Shown here one piece after another: positions 30,701-32,949 of a stretch of DNA of 64,000 bases. Made by a program: the position numbers and the translations under genes. Each line of letters starts with the position of its first letter. Positions within the stretch are counted from its first letter, which is position 1. Under the pieces are notes generated by a model. That model was not told where the DNA came from and did not search any database. It saw only the letters and a list, made by a program, of their open reading frames with translations. Origin of the DNA: Gari tellinella (Eukaryota; Mollusca; Bivalvia; Cardiida; Psammobiidae); the NCBI GenBank assembly GCA_922989275.2, contig OV277868.1:23157516-23221515 (forward strand), written 5' to 3'.

Positions 30701-32949
30701 AGCGTTAGGTGACTGTGCCCCATTGTCATACAGTACTGTAGAGGATACCACTGACTATAACCCAGGCTGGGCCAGCAGGCCTGCCAGTAATGATTGGCAG
30801 AGTTCAAGTCCCTGGCATTACAAGACGTCAGAGGAGATGGAGAGAGCTGCATTCGCTGGACAACACTCTACATACCCAGGAGGTGGCTATGCTGTGTACT
30901 TGTCTTCACAAAAACAGCTGCAAACAGGTACCAAACTGGAAATAACACTCTTAAATCTTTCAACACTAAGTAACTCTTGTGGATTATTAGGTTCCCTTGT
31001 GGATCTTTTTAATTACCGAATCATGAACCAGTCTACTTGAAATTTTGTGTAGTTTAATAAATACTGGTCTAAATTAGAAAGCGGTGCAGGCTCAGATCAT
31101 AGGGCTCCTATAGGAGCTGGTCTAAATTAGAAAACAGTGCAGGCCCAGATTAGAGGGCTCCTATAGGAGCTGGTCTAAATTAGACAACAGTGCAGGCCCA
31201 GATCAGAGGGCTGCTATAGGAGCTGGTCTAAATTAGACAATAGTGCAGGTCCAGATTAGAGGGCTCCTATAGGAGCTGGTCTAAATTAGACAACAGTGTA
31301 GGCCCGGATTAGAGGGCTCCTATAGGAGCCCTCTGATCGTGGCCTTCACTGTTTTCAAATGTTATAAGTATATTTTTCAGAGGTCCATGCTGTGACAGGG
31401 TTAAATCATTACTCTATAGCCTGTTTCTAGTATTGAAGAAAGGTGACCACTTAAAGTAGGTTATAAGTAAAGCAGAATGTGCCTTAAGATGCATTCTGCT
31501 TTTCTTTCAGCCTTTTATGTATTAGCTACCATCTGCTTGGATATATAAAAAAGTCTTAAGGTACATATTCATGACTGCATGATTTGGAACTATTTTCTGT
31601 AGTGGAGGAATAAAGTTAAGGAATATTTATTGGGCAATGGGTAAACACTTCTACTTAGTATTAGCATAAATTGACACTTTTTGAAAAAGTTGTAGGTCCA
31701 GATCAAACTTGACTGATCAAATGCTTGAGAACAATCTCAGACTTGACTCAAACTCTTTATAGCCTTGGGGCCAGGTCATGATAATATCAGGGTGCATAGT
31801 GTTTCACAAACACATCTTGTTTTAATTCTACAGACCTGCGATAAGTTGATAAAGAAAATCCAAAGATTTTTAAGGCATGTAATGCTTAAAGCAGGTTGAA
31901 AGTAAAGCAGAATGCGCCTTAAGGCCCATTCTGCTTTACTTTCAGCCTGTTTTAAGCTTCATCTGTTGAAATAAAAATCCGAAGATTTCGGAACAATCCG
32001 GAGAAATGGCAGCCCTGATTCTATTTCAGACACATTAAGATACTTGGAGGCCAACAGATGGTTAGATGAGAGAACGAGAGCTGTGTTTGTAGAATTCACA
32101 CTGTACAACCCCAGTGTAGATCTACTCAATGTGGTCACTGTCATGTTTGAGGTCACAGCTATAGGAGACGTGTTTCCTGATCACTACATCTATACTACCA
32201 GTCTAAACTATCATGATAAAGCCATGTATATAGTGATTTGTGAGCTCGTGTTTGTGCTGTTGAATTGTGTGTTTATATATCATCAGTGTGCCAAATATTT
32301 AAGACTCAGATGGAAGCAATATTTGTCATGTGGCTGGAGCTATATTGAGATACTTCAGATAGTGTTAGGTGTAGTGATAGTGAGTGTGTTTGTGAGGAGA
32401 CTTGTTACTGTTGATAGTCTTCTCTCGGATATAAGAAGTGCTGTCCTCTTACACAACAGGGATATTCTACTGTTAAACTGGAGTGATGAGAACTTTGACA
32501 GGTTTGTAAATGTTAACCCAGCTGTGCTGTGTGACTTAACTCTACAATATGTGACTATCGCTCACCTGTCGTTGGTGATACTGAAGATACTGAAGCTGTT
32601 ACAGTGCCACTGGAGGTTACACCTTGTGTCAGAACTGTTATCACATGTAGGCCTCACCCTGCTACACTTTCTGGTGATATTTTGTATTGTTGTGATAGCT
32701 TACAGCCATAGTGGATACTGTTTGTTCCACTCTTTACTGCCAGAGTTCCAAGACTTTGGTGACGCCCTGATGACTAACATTGGTATCATACTCAGGGAGG
32801 TAGACCTTGCAAGTATACAGAGCTCAAGCCCAGTGCTAGGGCCGTTGTTTGTAGTTTTGTTTACAGTGACCGTCTCTTACTGTTTGATGTCTTTGTCAGT
32901 CGCCATTCTTAATGTAGGCAGGATTGAGGTGAAAGACAAACATAAATAA
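536..32949 (+). CDS. Polycystin-1-like membrane protein, 23 exons (5' incomplete)
   Basis: Joined coding sequence of exons listed separately (536-736 to 32030-32949). Every junction uses GT-AG and all phases agree, giving about 1,693 residues plus stop. Domain order by approximate residue in this partial protein: REJ-like region 1-440; GAIN/GPS about 450-660 with the GPS cysteines and CDHMTVFG; TM1 about 690; PLAT 710-845; TM2 with the family-typical run ASIFTKPARSTFTRIQRL; TM3-TM6; TOP/polycystin domain about 1250-1400; TM7-TM11 channel block to the end. Polycystin-1 proteins are 11-TM receptors or channel subunits that partner TRPP channels, often in cilia or sperm. That role here is inferred from the family. 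The tail after TM11 is only about a dozen residues, so the coiled coil of vertebrate PKD1 is absent. The N-terminal ectodomain lies upstream of the window. PKD1L2/L3 or PKDREJ-type orthology cannot be settled without it. Confidence 0.93.
786..1187. repeat. Decayed element remnants in intron 1
   Basis: Contains a piece of a TA-2 element (CTTAAAGCAAGGTGACA), a core B-type hairpin (about 878-925) and a degraded GCC-family stretch ending GGCCCTGG near 1060. No coding sequence is seen. Confidence 0.5.
1188..2251 (+). mobile_element. CTC-family element (~1.06 kb)
   Basis: Starts TTAGCTCACCTGG with a short hairpin (CACCTGGCAC / GTGCCAAGGTG) and ends AGGTGAGCGATATTTAGG then GGGCCTCTTGTTT. The interior has three diverged ~320-bp units, each containing 'CATATCTAGGTCACAGGAGC' or a variant. 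No transposase ORF. Copies at 7164, 34338 and 36163 share both ends. I associate this end sequence with bivalve genomes, from memory. Confidence 0.75.
2353..2608 (+). mobile_element. TTAA-1 element
   Basis: TTAA-flanked, beginning CCATTTACCCCATAG and ending GAGGGTAATGGG. It carries a core A hairpin at about 2400-2475 and lies 25 bp upstream of exon 2. Confidence 0.8.
2634..2776 (+). CDS. Polycystin-like exon 2 (REJ region)
   Basis: The acceptor is CAACCAG and the donor GTACTC. The 143 bases continue the phase-1 frame and end in phase 0. It encodes VLLYRGETPNVTKLLLPVGY, the 'G...LPxG' stretch expected of REJ beta-strands, then HLQMVARIYG. A TTAA-1 element ends 25 bp before the exon. Confidence 0.85.
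2880..2960. repeat. Solo core A hairpin
   Basis: Perfect-arm palindrome from CTTAAAGCAGG to CCTGCTTTAAG with centre GCTCCTATCGGAGC. The flanks are only faintly TTAA-1-like. The rest of the intron to 3320 is AT-rich and unrecognised. Confidence 0.7.
3325..3428. repeat. Intron 2 block duplicated at 48499
   Basis: The stretch from 'GACCACATAATTGCTGCAG' up to the TA-3 element recurs almost identically at 48499-48590, together with most of the element. The flank and element were therefore copied as one segment. Confidence 0.75.
3429..3775. mobile_element. TA-3 element
   Basis: TA-flanked. It starts CAGTGCTCTCTACAACG and ends GTTGTAGAGAGGGAGCGCTG. A near-perfect core B hairpin (about 3610-3672) has centre GACGCCGCGTAACGCGGCGTC. 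Tc1/mariner-like ends; non-coding. Confidence 0.8.
3776..4114. other. Unassigned intron 2 sequence
   Basis: Contains diverged repeats of a 'TTCCCCTGGGGGAAAAATGG' type and a half core B motif near 3990-4010 (CTGATCAGGGTCTACACTG). No coding feature is recognised. Confidence 0.3.
4115..4371. mobile_element. Inverted-repeat element with GGCCTAAAAAAAA ends
   Basis: Left end TTAAGGCCTAAAAAAAAA followed by GTTTAGGGCAAC. The right end is its complement (GTTGCCCTAAACAC then TTTTTTTGGCCTAA). The interior has a palindrome CCTGTTTTAAAACAGG. It ends 26 bp before exon 3. Confidence 0.65.
4398..4479 (+). CDS. Polycystin-like exon 3
   Basis: The acceptor is TTTGTTACAG and the donor GTAAAG, phase 0 to phase 1, 82 bases. 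It encodes VKPVSIEVLIGSGENSVEQL, the end of the Ig-like REJ strand pattern. It lies between an inverted-repeat element ending near 4371 and a TTAA-2 variant starting at 4540. Confidence 0.8.
4540..4782 (+). mobile_element. TTAA-2 variant element
   Basis: TTAA-flanked: CTCTTTCAACTCTAAG at left, TATTGAAAGAG at right. The core B hairpin at about 4668-4732 reads CAAACAGTGTAGACCCTGAT then GGGCTCCTATAGGAGCCC. Related copies are at 30945 and 43360. Confidence 0.75.
4911..5155. mobile_element. TA-1 element
   Basis: TA-flanked with long ends CAGTGGAGAAAACGTTATTC and its complement at 5125-5153. The central core B hairpin (about 4976-5040) has arms AAACAGTTTGGAGCCAGATC. The right part contains a TTAA (GCGTTTAAACGGG) that is occupied in two other copies. 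Confidence 0.85.
5281..5515 (+). repeat. Dispersed repeat fragment with intact TA site
   Basis: Begins TATGCCCGGCGACAATCAG and includes ATGTATCAGTGCTTTACACTG at about 5422-5442. The same repeat at 61790-62130 carries a TA-flanked insertion exactly here, so this is a paralogous empty site. Confidence 0.65.
5521..5706 (+). mobile_element. TTAA-1 element, left end missing
   Basis: Starts at CAGGTTGAAAGTAAAGCAG inside core A and runs to GGGATAATGGGTTAA. Confidence 0.75.
5790..6032 (+). mobile_element. TTAA-1 element
   Basis: Left end ACCCATTACCCCATAGCC, core A hairpin at about 5840-5910, right end TATGGGGTAATGGGTTTAA. It ends 22 bp before exon 4. Confidence 0.85.
6055..6176 (+). CDS. Polycystin-like exon 4
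   Basis: The acceptor is TTGCAATGCTAG and the donor GTAAGT, phase 1 to 0, 122 bases. It encodes GALRRLDSVVAMLNHVEVGH followed by an acidic, Ser/Gln-rich tail that is probably a flexible linker. A TTAA-1 element ends 22 bp upstream and a TTAA-2 element begins 7 bp after the exon. Confidence 0.8.
6184..6441 (-). mobile_element. TTAA-2 element at donor +8
   Basis: Inverted copy (TTAACTCTTTCCTCCCTGAA at left; GGGTTCAAATGGTTAA at right) with core B hairpin at about 6291-6356. It begins at intron position +8, immediately after the GTAAGTA donor of exon 4. Confidence 0.8.
6511..6676 (-). mobile_element. TTAA-1 element, truncated in core A
   Basis: Runs from TTAACCCATTACCCCATAAA through the spacer to the left arm of core A (GCAGAATGTGCCTTAA), then stops. 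Confidence 0.7.
6695..6946 (-). mobile_element. TTAA-1b element
   Basis: TTAA-flanked. Left end CCCTTTCCCCAATAGAAG, right end AGGTAAAGGG. Core A hairpin at about 6828-6896 with centre GCGCCTTAGGGCGC. Confidence 0.82.
8095..8594 (-). mobile_element. TTAA-1 element interrupted by TTAA-1b
   Basis: The outer copy starts TTAACCCATTACCCCATAAA, is split at 8168-8418, and resumes with ACAGTCATGAAAATGTAAG through core A to GGGGTAATGGG. Confidence 0.82.
8168..8418 (+). mobile_element. TTAA-1b element nested in TTAA-1
   Basis: Flanked on both sides by TTAA, with ends CCCTTTCCCCCATAG and TATGGGGGAAAGGG. The core A hairpin has centre GCGCTTTAAGCGC. Confidence 0.85.
9265..9396 (+). CDS. Polycystin-like exon 5
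   Basis: The acceptor is AATATTACAG and the donor GTACCA. It is 132 bases, symmetrical phase 0. It encodes VKIRTNVIQTIASVEPTSPH and a helical continuation (STVLKKVTENQPDLSEEAK). This fits the helical pre-GAIN stretch of polycystin-1 proteins. Confidence 0.83.
9479..9652. mobile_element. TTAA-3-like element
   Basis: Starts TTAACTCTTGTCATGCTGAA and ends TTAGCATGACAAGGGTTA. It contains one arm of core B (ACAGTTTGGATCAAGATCAG). The second arm is lost. Confidence 0.55.
9653..10090. repeat. Pair of direct ~125-bp repeats around a TA-2-like hairpin
   Basis: 9655-9780 and 9962-10090 are diverged copies, both ending TCACTGAAGGTGTAAATTAC. Between them lies a hairpin of TA-2 core type (about 9784-9858, arms GCAAGATAAAAGTAGAGCAG). 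Sequence from 10090 to 10530 is AT-rich, with a 'CCACCCCC / GGGGGTGG' inverted pair near 10228-10258 and fragments resembling the CTC interior. Confidence 0.5.
10531..10649 (+). CDS. Polycystin-like exon 6
   Basis: The acceptor is TTTTCTACTGCAG and the donor GTATGT, phase 0 to 2, 119 bases. It encodes DSVIETYSNLAENLEQMAHV and an acidic helical run. The helix continues from exon 5. Confidence 0.82.
11067..11169 (+). CDS. Polycystin-like exon 7
   Basis: The acceptor is CTTTTACATACAG and the donor GTATAT, phase 2 to 0, 103 bases. It encodes GAILQGTSSMIQLLTDTMPV followed by a Pro/Thr-rich linker. Confidence 0.8.
11335..11580 (+). mobile_element. tRNA-derived SINE-like sequence
   Basis: The head contains a good Pol III box A (TAGTACAGTGG at about 11347) and box B (GAGTTCGATCC at about 11391). 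After it comes a body with 'GAGCAAGACATGTACC' and 'CTCCACCCAGGGGTTAAAAT', which resembles conserved central domains of metazoan SINEs. No poly-A tail is seen. It sits directly before exon 8. Confidence 0.6.
11589..11873 (+). CDS. Polycystin-like exon 8
   Basis: The acceptor is TTGATTTCGTAG and the donor GTGAGC. It is 285 bases, symmetrical phase 0 (95 residues). It begins TIEMTGKLVKTVDKVCDSLL and includes an acidic DTSEEEE patch. A tRNA-derived SINE-like sequence lies directly upstream and may supply part of the intron's 3' end. Confidence 0.85.
11912..12318. mobile_element. TA-4 element interrupted by TTAA-1b
   Basis: Left end ACAGTCGAACTTCCATATC with an internal palindrome GAACATACCC / GGGTATGTTC. 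The right end GACATGGAAGTTTGACC resumes after a nested element. The homologous uninterrupted copy is at 17726. Confidence 0.7.
12047..12297 (-). mobile_element. TTAA-1b element nested in TA-4
   Basis: TTAACCCTTTCCCCCATAGA at left and GAGGTAAAGGGTT at right. Core A hairpin at about 12180-12248 with centre GTGCCTTAAGGCAC. Confidence 0.82.
12319..12660. other. Unassigned intron 8 sequence
   Basis: A short core B arm (GTAGACCCTGATCAGA, 12352-12367) runs straight into TTAA-1 right-half sequence. This suggests another chimeric remnant. No coding feature. Confidence 0.35.
12661..12893. mobile_element. TA-2 element
   Basis: TA-flanked: CAATAAAACCTTGCTATAAC at left, ATAATAGAGAGGTTTTTATTG at right. 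The hairpin (about 12733-12825) has arms AAAGCAAGGTAACAGTAACA and a short internal duplication of the loop arm. Confidence 0.75.
12962..13115 (+). CDS. Polycystin-like exon 9
   Basis: The acceptor is TTTGTTACAG and the donor the weaker GTTTGT, which I chose because it restores frame exactly into exon 10. It is phase 0 to 1, 154 bases. It encodes VISVSLKDSSNNVVDIRDLS then QPLKISFPANQN, the 'xI..L..P..I.iP' pattern seen before GAIN domains. Confidence 0.8.
13160..13406 (+). mobile_element. TTAA-2 element
   Basis: Left end TTAACCCTTTCAACCCTACA, right end TTTAGGGTTGAACGAGTTAA. Core B hairpin at about 13210-13275. Confidence 0.78.
13407..13840. other. Unassigned intron 9 sequence
   Basis: Two diverged copies of a ~180-bp unit related to the CTC-element interior (TGATGAGTGAAAGTGTCTTG and TGATGAGTGGCAGTGTCTTG). 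No coding sequence. Confidence 0.35.
13858..14067. mobile_element. Inverted-repeat element with hairpin centre
   Basis: Left 'GGGGCAAAGCAGAGCCCCAG', right 'TTATCTGGAGCCCCGGCAAA'. The central palindrome is about 13931-13990 (GTGTCACTACTCATT / AATTGAGTAGTAACACC). A related half is at 53725-53880. Confidence 0.55.
14156..14718 (+). CDS. Polycystin-like exon 10 (GAIN, first half of GPS)
   Basis: The acceptor is CTTTTCTTCTAG and the donor GTACGT, phase 1 to 0, 563 bases. It encodes a beta-rich segment with several N-glycosylation sequons and ends with the upstream half of the GPS motif (Cys, two Trp, then GCW). GPS sites self-cleave in the ER in this family. A 35-40 bp piece of this exon reappears at 48465. 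Confidence 0.92.
14753..15005 (+). mobile_element. TTAA-2 variant element
   Basis: Left end ACACATTCAACCCTAGTGAC, right end CAGGGATGAATGAGTTAA. Core B hairpin at about 14833-14900. It shares its terminal TTAA with the next element. Confidence 0.75.
15002..15256 (+). mobile_element. TTAA-1 element abutting the previous one
   Basis: TTAACCCATTACCCCGTAGC at left, TATGGGAAATGG at right. Core A hairpin with centre GCGCCTTTGGGCGC. Confidence 0.8.
15312..15557 (+). mobile_element. TTAA-1 element
   Basis: Left end TTAATCCATTACCCTACCCA, right end AAAAAAGTGGGTTAA. Core A hairpin at about 15374-15434. It ends 19 bp before exon 11. Confidence 0.75.
15577..15801 (+). CDS. Polycystin-like exon 11 (GPS cleavage site and TM1)
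   Basis: The acceptor is TTTAACTTTGTAG and the donor GTACAC, symmetrical phase 0, 75 residues. It opens with the downstream half of the GPS (MSCECDHMTVFGG). The predicted scissile site is M|T, where His-Leu|Thr is commoner. TM1 follows (VIVTTVLFIWTIYFLLVSWA) with a basic stop-transfer run after it. A TTAA-1 element ends 19 bp upstream. Confidence 0.93.
15818..16071 (+). mobile_element. TTAA-1 element
   Basis: Starts TATAACCCTCTTCCACCATA 16 bp after exon 11 and ends TATAGGGTAATGGGTTAA. Core A hairpin at about 15872-15942. Confidence 0.75.
16068..16615. mobile_element. Interrupted TTAA-1 plus core A/core B chimera
   Basis: A TTAA-1 left part (16072-16120) is split by a nested copy and resumes at AAGCAGCGGTTGAAAGTAAA. 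A further TTAA-1 left end (16392-16452) then switches inside its core from TTAAAGCAGG to TTTGGATCCCGA. It ends as a TTAA-3-type right half (GATAAGGGTTAA near 16600-16612). Confidence 0.65.
16121..16362 (+). mobile_element. TTAA-1 element nested in core A of another TTAA-1
   Basis: Precise insertion: left flank ...GACTAC, TTAA, then CCCATTACCCCATAGCC. The right side reads GGGGTAATGGG, TTAA, then AGCAGCGGTTGAAAG of the outer core. Confidence 0.8.
16805..17055. mobile_element. GCC-family element
   Basis: Starts CAGGGCTGCCATAAGTTGAC and ends CCGGAGAAATGGCA. Core A hairpin at about 16925-16998. Flanking 16620-16804 and 17056-17170 look like an eroded CTC element ending CCGTCTTGTT 12 bp before exon 12. 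Confidence 0.65.
17183..17303 (+). CDS. Polycystin-like exon 12 (start of PLAT)
   Basis: The acceptor is TATCTTATTCAG and the donor GTAAGT, phase 0 to 1. It encodes YLVCVITGWWSQAGTTANVF, the first PLAT strand that follows TM1 in polycystin-1. A CTC-family remnant ends 12 bp upstream. A TTAA-2 element starts at intron position +6, inside the donor region. Confidence 0.92.
17309..17562 (+). mobile_element. TTAA-2 element inside the exon 12 donor region
   Basis: TTAACTCTTTGAACCCTAGT at left, GGGAGGAAAGGGTTAA at right. Core B hairpin at about 17391-17455. The first TTAA overlaps GTAAGTTAA, so the element starts at intron position +6. Confidence 0.85.
17726..17921. mobile_element. TA-4 element
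   Basis: TA-flanked with CAGTCAAACTTCGATATC at left and GATCGAAGTTCGACTG at right. Central palindrome AAAACGCGGCTAAGCCGCG at about 17785-17806. Confidence 0.8.
18195..18290. repeat. TTAA-2 remnant (core B hairpin)
   Basis: Contains GTGTACCTGTGAAGAGTA then a core B hairpin with centre GGGCTCCTGTAGGAGCCC. No terminal motifs are left. 17922-18194 is otherwise unassigned AT-rich intron. Confidence 0.6.
18350..18509 (+). CDS. Polycystin-like exon 13 (middle of PLAT)
   Basis: The acceptor is TTATATATTTAG and the donor GTATGG, phase 1 to 2. It encodes FQSGYEDWFLITTESCLGKL and VTLWHDNSGTSPHW, typical PLAT core strands. Confidence 0.92.
18636..18885 (+). mobile_element. TTAA-2 element
   Basis: TTAACTCTTTGAACCCTAGT at left, CAGGGAGGAAAGGGTT at right. 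Core B hairpin at about 18714-18780. A second decayed copy occupies about 18930-19110. Confidence 0.8.
19195..19431. mobile_element. GCC-family element
   Basis: CAGGGCTGCCATTTTTCCGG at left, CATGGCAGCCCTG at right. Core A hairpin at about 19239-19306. Confidence 0.75.
19522..19651 (+). CDS. Polycystin-like exon 14 (end of PLAT)
   Basis: The acceptor is TTGTTATGACAG and the donor GTACAT, phase 2 to 0. It encodes YLEQVYIKELASGESWMFIY and NDWLDVDRG, the conserved end of PLAT. The codon split across the junction restores Trp. Confidence 0.92.
19652..20640. repeat. Intron 14: CTC-like and dispersed repeat remnants
   Basis: Holds an eroded element ending GCGGTGCTCTTGTTAATC near 19925, a broken core A hairpin (about 19962-20050) and diverged units around 'AAGGTCACAGGATAAGAT' (about 20132 and 20455). 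No coding sequence is seen. Confidence 0.45.
20640..20862 (+). mobile_element. TTAA-1b element, left TTAA lost
   Basis: Starts TACCCCATAGCCTGTTTC and ends TATGGGGGAAAAGGTTAA. The hairpin core has lost its central ~20 bases. It ends 39 bp before exon 15. Confidence 0.65.
20902..21160 (+). CDS. Polycystin-like exon 15 (TM2)
   Basis: The acceptor is TTCATGTTTCAG and the donor GTAAGT, phase 0 to 1. It encodes HVCASIFTKPARSTFTRIQR then LTCFLSLLLTTMLTDIMFYG. This is the most family-diagnostic stretch of the intracellular loop and TM2 of polycystin-1 proteins. Confidence 0.95.
21236..21640. mobile_element. TA-2 element interrupted by TTAA-2
   Basis: Left end CACAGTAAAACCTCTC, then a nested element. 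The TA-2 hairpin is at 21491-21556 (arms AAGCAAGGTGAAAGTAAAGC, centre GCTCCTAAAGGAGC), followed by the usual TA-2 right-side sequence (CTAAACACC-like). The right terminus is eroded. Confidence 0.6.
21255..21491 (+). mobile_element. TTAA-2 element nested in TA-2
   Basis: TTAACCCTTTGAACCCTAGT at left, TTAGGGAGGAAAGGGTTAA at right. Core B hairpin at about 21333-21399. The right TTAA is the first four bases of the TA-2 core hairpin. Confidence 0.8.
21836..22086. mobile_element. TA-1 element
   Basis: CAGTGGAGAATCTGTTATTC at left, GAATAACAGATTCTCCTCTG at right. Core B hairpin at about 21955-22022 with centre GACGCCGGGTTACCCGGCGTC. It ends 22 bp before exon 16. Confidence 0.85.
22109..22538 (+). 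CDS. Polycystin-like exon 16 (TM3 and long loop)
   Basis: The acceptor is ATTATTACTACAG and the donor GTATGT, phase 1 to 2, 430 bases. TM3 is LLMFPVNFLITQLFIW. About 110 polar, acidic residues follow, matching the variable cytosolic loop between TM3 and TM4. A TA-1 element ends 22 bp upstream and a TA-5 element starts 17 bp downstream. Confidence 0.9.
22556..22911. mobile_element. TA-5 element with nested TTAA-1 part
   Basis: TA-flanked: CAGTAAAACCCCTCTAAACC at left, GGTTTAGAGGGGTTTCACTG at right. The centre holds the right half of a TTAA-1-type element with a perfect core A hairpin (about 22716-22785). Confidence 0.72.
22990..23312. mobile_element. TA-3 remnant with poly-G tract
   Basis: Contains CGACTCCCTCCTTAC, a core B hairpin (about 23152-23212) and a right end where GTAGAGAGGGAG is replaced by about 20 G (23287-23306) before CACTGTA. 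Confidence 0.6.
23368..23542 (+). CDS. Polycystin-like exon 17 (TM4-TM5), 3' part tandemly triplicated
   Basis: The acceptor is CTCTCCGTTTCAG and the donor GTAAGT, phase 2 to 0. TM4 is WCLVMLTCLIASYFVMLYG. TM5 starts at WLVSFFTACFSCTLLLEPI. The last 116 bases plus the donor are repeated twice more downstream (period 124 bp). I take the first donor as authentic because reading on shifts frame and reaches a stop. Confidence 0.9.
23427..23798 (+). repeat. 124-bp tandem triplication of exon 17 3' end plus donor
   Basis: Units start with CTTCCTATTTTGTC at 23427, 23551 and 23675. They are nearly identical and each ends ATCAGGGTAAGTA. Copy 1 is the real exon end. Copies 2 and 3 lie in the intron with intact donors and an internal CTTCTTCACAG that could act as an acceptor. 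Confidence 0.92.
23878..24128 (-). mobile_element. TTAA-2 element
   Basis: Inverted orientation: TTAACTCTTTCCTCCCTGAA at left, GGGTTCAAAGGGTTAA at right. Core B hairpin at about 23988-24055. Confidence 0.8.
24160..24428. repeat. Core A-like decayed hairpin and unassigned intron 17 sequence
   Basis: A degenerate hairpin (about 24175-24255, arms 'CTGAAAGTAATGCAAAATGC') is followed by AT-rich sequence without features. Confidence 0.4.
24429..24679 (+). mobile_element. TTAA-2 element
   Basis: TTAACCCTTTGAACCCTGGT at left, CAGGGAGAAAAGAGTTAA at right. Core B hairpin at about 24506-24572. Confidence 0.8.
24781..24862 (+). CDS. Polycystin-like exon 18
   Basis: The acceptor is TTTCTCCATTACAG and the donor GTAAGG, phase 0 to 1, 82 bases. 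It encodes IVGVSFFLAIICKRTFSLDG, which completes the TM5 hydrophobic hairpin begun in exon 17. Confidence 0.87.
25109..25581. mobile_element. TA-1 element interrupted by a TTAA element
   Basis: Left end CTGTGGAGAATACGTTATTC, core B hairpin at about 25173-25240, right end AACAATAAAGTCTCCACTG. The break is at the TTAA of its right arm. It ends 27 bp before exon 19. Confidence 0.78.
25325..25554. mobile_element. TTAA element nested in TA-1
   Basis: TTAA-flanked, CCCATATTTCATGCGGGA at left and CAGCATACAATGGG at right. Central hairpin at about 25374-25432 (GATCTCAGATGAGGCCCC both arms). This family is seen only here in the window. Confidence 0.75.
25609..25700 (+). CDS. Polycystin-like exon 19 (cytosolic loop)
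   Basis: The acceptor is TTAACTCTTCAG and the donor GTAAGT, phase 1 to 0, 92 bases. It encodes polar sequence ending LMSSQLLKKIRHRVR, a basic loop before TM6. A TA-1 element ends 27 bp upstream. Confidence 0.82.
25701..26603. other. Intron 19: mostly unassigned, one dispersed repeat
   Basis: 25935-26073 matches 30500-30641, a repeat ending GCCACCGGGGGCAT. The remainder (about 26090-26600) is AT-rich with no recognised gene or element. Confidence 0.45.
26604..26855 (+). mobile_element. TTAA-1b element
   Basis: TTAACCCTTTACCTGATAGC at left, TATGGGGGAAAGGGTTAA at right. Core A hairpin at about 26655-26722. Confidence 0.82.
26886..27056 (+). CDS. Polycystin-like exon 20 (TM6)
   Basis: The acceptor is CTTGTTTCTAG and the donor GTAAGT, symmetrical phase 0, 57 residues. 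It encodes DLLTQTTYLAVLLVMVHAHW, matching the start of the polycystin module. A TTAA-1b element ends 30 bp upstream. Confidence 0.88.
27178..27206. repeat. (ATT)n microsatellite
   Basis: Uninterrupted TTA/ATT triplets, about nine units, just after an AATAAA-containing stretch in intron 20. Confidence 0.85.
27297..27606 (+). mobile_element. Dispersed element with TATACTCCCACC start
   Basis: Begins TATACTCCCACCTCTAAAGG, has a GTCCGTTCATTTG-rich leader and ends GGGAGTATAATGGACCGTTT then GATGCTCTCGTT. A reverse-oriented relative is at 43768-44702. Confidence 0.6.
27756..29598. mobile_element. 1.84-kb TA-flanked element with CAGGAACGTA ends
   Basis: Left TA then CAGGAACGTATATAGATAGG. The right end is its complement (CCCTATAATCTACGTTCCTG) then TA. 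There is no long ORF. The right third is a 212-bp tandem repeat. It ends 26 bp before exon 21. Only one copy in the window. Confidence 0.68.
28897..29524. repeat. 212-bp tandem repeat, three copies
   Basis: Units align at GACCAACTTCGCAGGGAC (28909, 29121, 29333) and end with a small palindrome ACCGCTTATAGCGG. Copies differ by only a few bases, suggesting recent expansion. Confidence 0.88.
29625..29784 (+). CDS. Polycystin-like exon 21 (TOP domain)
   Basis: The acceptor is TTTTTGACTCTAG and the donor GTAAAC, phase 0 to 1. It encodes VSRLTDLFTYFNTTLVPVMG and YQLVGLYRIRQHRIKQF. The 'vG..RiRQ.R' signature is typical of the extracellular polycystin domain. A 1.84-kb element ends 26 bp upstream. 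Confidence 0.93.
29877..30641. mobile_element. Dispersed repeat ending CCACCGGGGGCAT
   Basis: Starts near AAGCTTGCCGGACAAATGTC. It has two internal diverged units (about 30240-30420 and 30420-30600), both with TTGACCTAATTTGGACTTAG. A truncated copy is at 25935. Confidence 0.5.
30673..30927 (+). CDS. Polycystin-like exon 22 (TOP domain)
   Basis: The acceptor is TTTGAATTTAG and the donor GTACCA, phase 1 to 1. It encodes two Cys-containing segments around SILDVALGDCAPLS, the aromatic stretch SPWHYKTSEEM, then YPGGGYAVYL. This is the 'YxGGGY' region of the polycystin domain. Confidence 0.93.
30945..31404 (+). mobile_element. TTAA-2 variant element with expanded hairpin arm
   Basis: Left end CTTTCAACACTAAGTAACTC, right end GCTGTGACAGGGTTAA. 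Its hairpin left arm is amplified in a 53-bp array (next entry). Confidence 0.68.
31066..31330 (+). repeat. 53-bp tandem array of one hairpin arm
   Basis: Units begin GGTCTAAATTAGA at 31066, 31119, 31172, 31225 and 31278. Each carries one core B arm ending GGGCTCCTATAGGAGC. Only the last unit continues into the complementary arm (GAGCCCTCTGATC). Confidence 0.9.
31401..31645 (+). mobile_element. TTAA-1 element
   Basis: TTAAATCATTACTCTATAGC at left, TGGGCAATGGG at right. Core A hairpin at about 31453-31515. It shares its left TTAA with the preceding element. Confidence 0.72.
31832..32017. mobile_element. GCC-family element
   Basis: Left end eroded (CAGACCTGCGATAAGTTGAT), right end CCGGAGAAATGGCAGCCCTG. 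Core A hairpin at about 31884-31955. It stops 12 bp before exon 23. Confidence 0.68.
32030..32949 (+). CDS. Polycystin-like terminal exon 23 (TM7-TM11)
   Basis: The acceptor is TTCTATTTCAG and the exon runs 920 bases to a TAA stop. It starts DTLRYLEANRWLDERTRAVF, the end of the TOP domain. It then carries five hydrophobic spans: TM7 near VICELVFVLLNCVFIYH, TM8 near YIEILQIVLGVVIVSV, TM9 near ITIAHLSLV-like residues, TM10 near LLHFLVIFCIVVIAY, and TM11 near LFVVLFTVTVSYCLMSL. The segment between TM10 and TM11 (FQDFGDALMTNIGIILREVD) occupies the pore-helix position. The protein ends VGRIEVKDKHK. There is no EF-hand or coiled coil. A GCC element ends 12 bp upstream. Confidence 0.95.
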
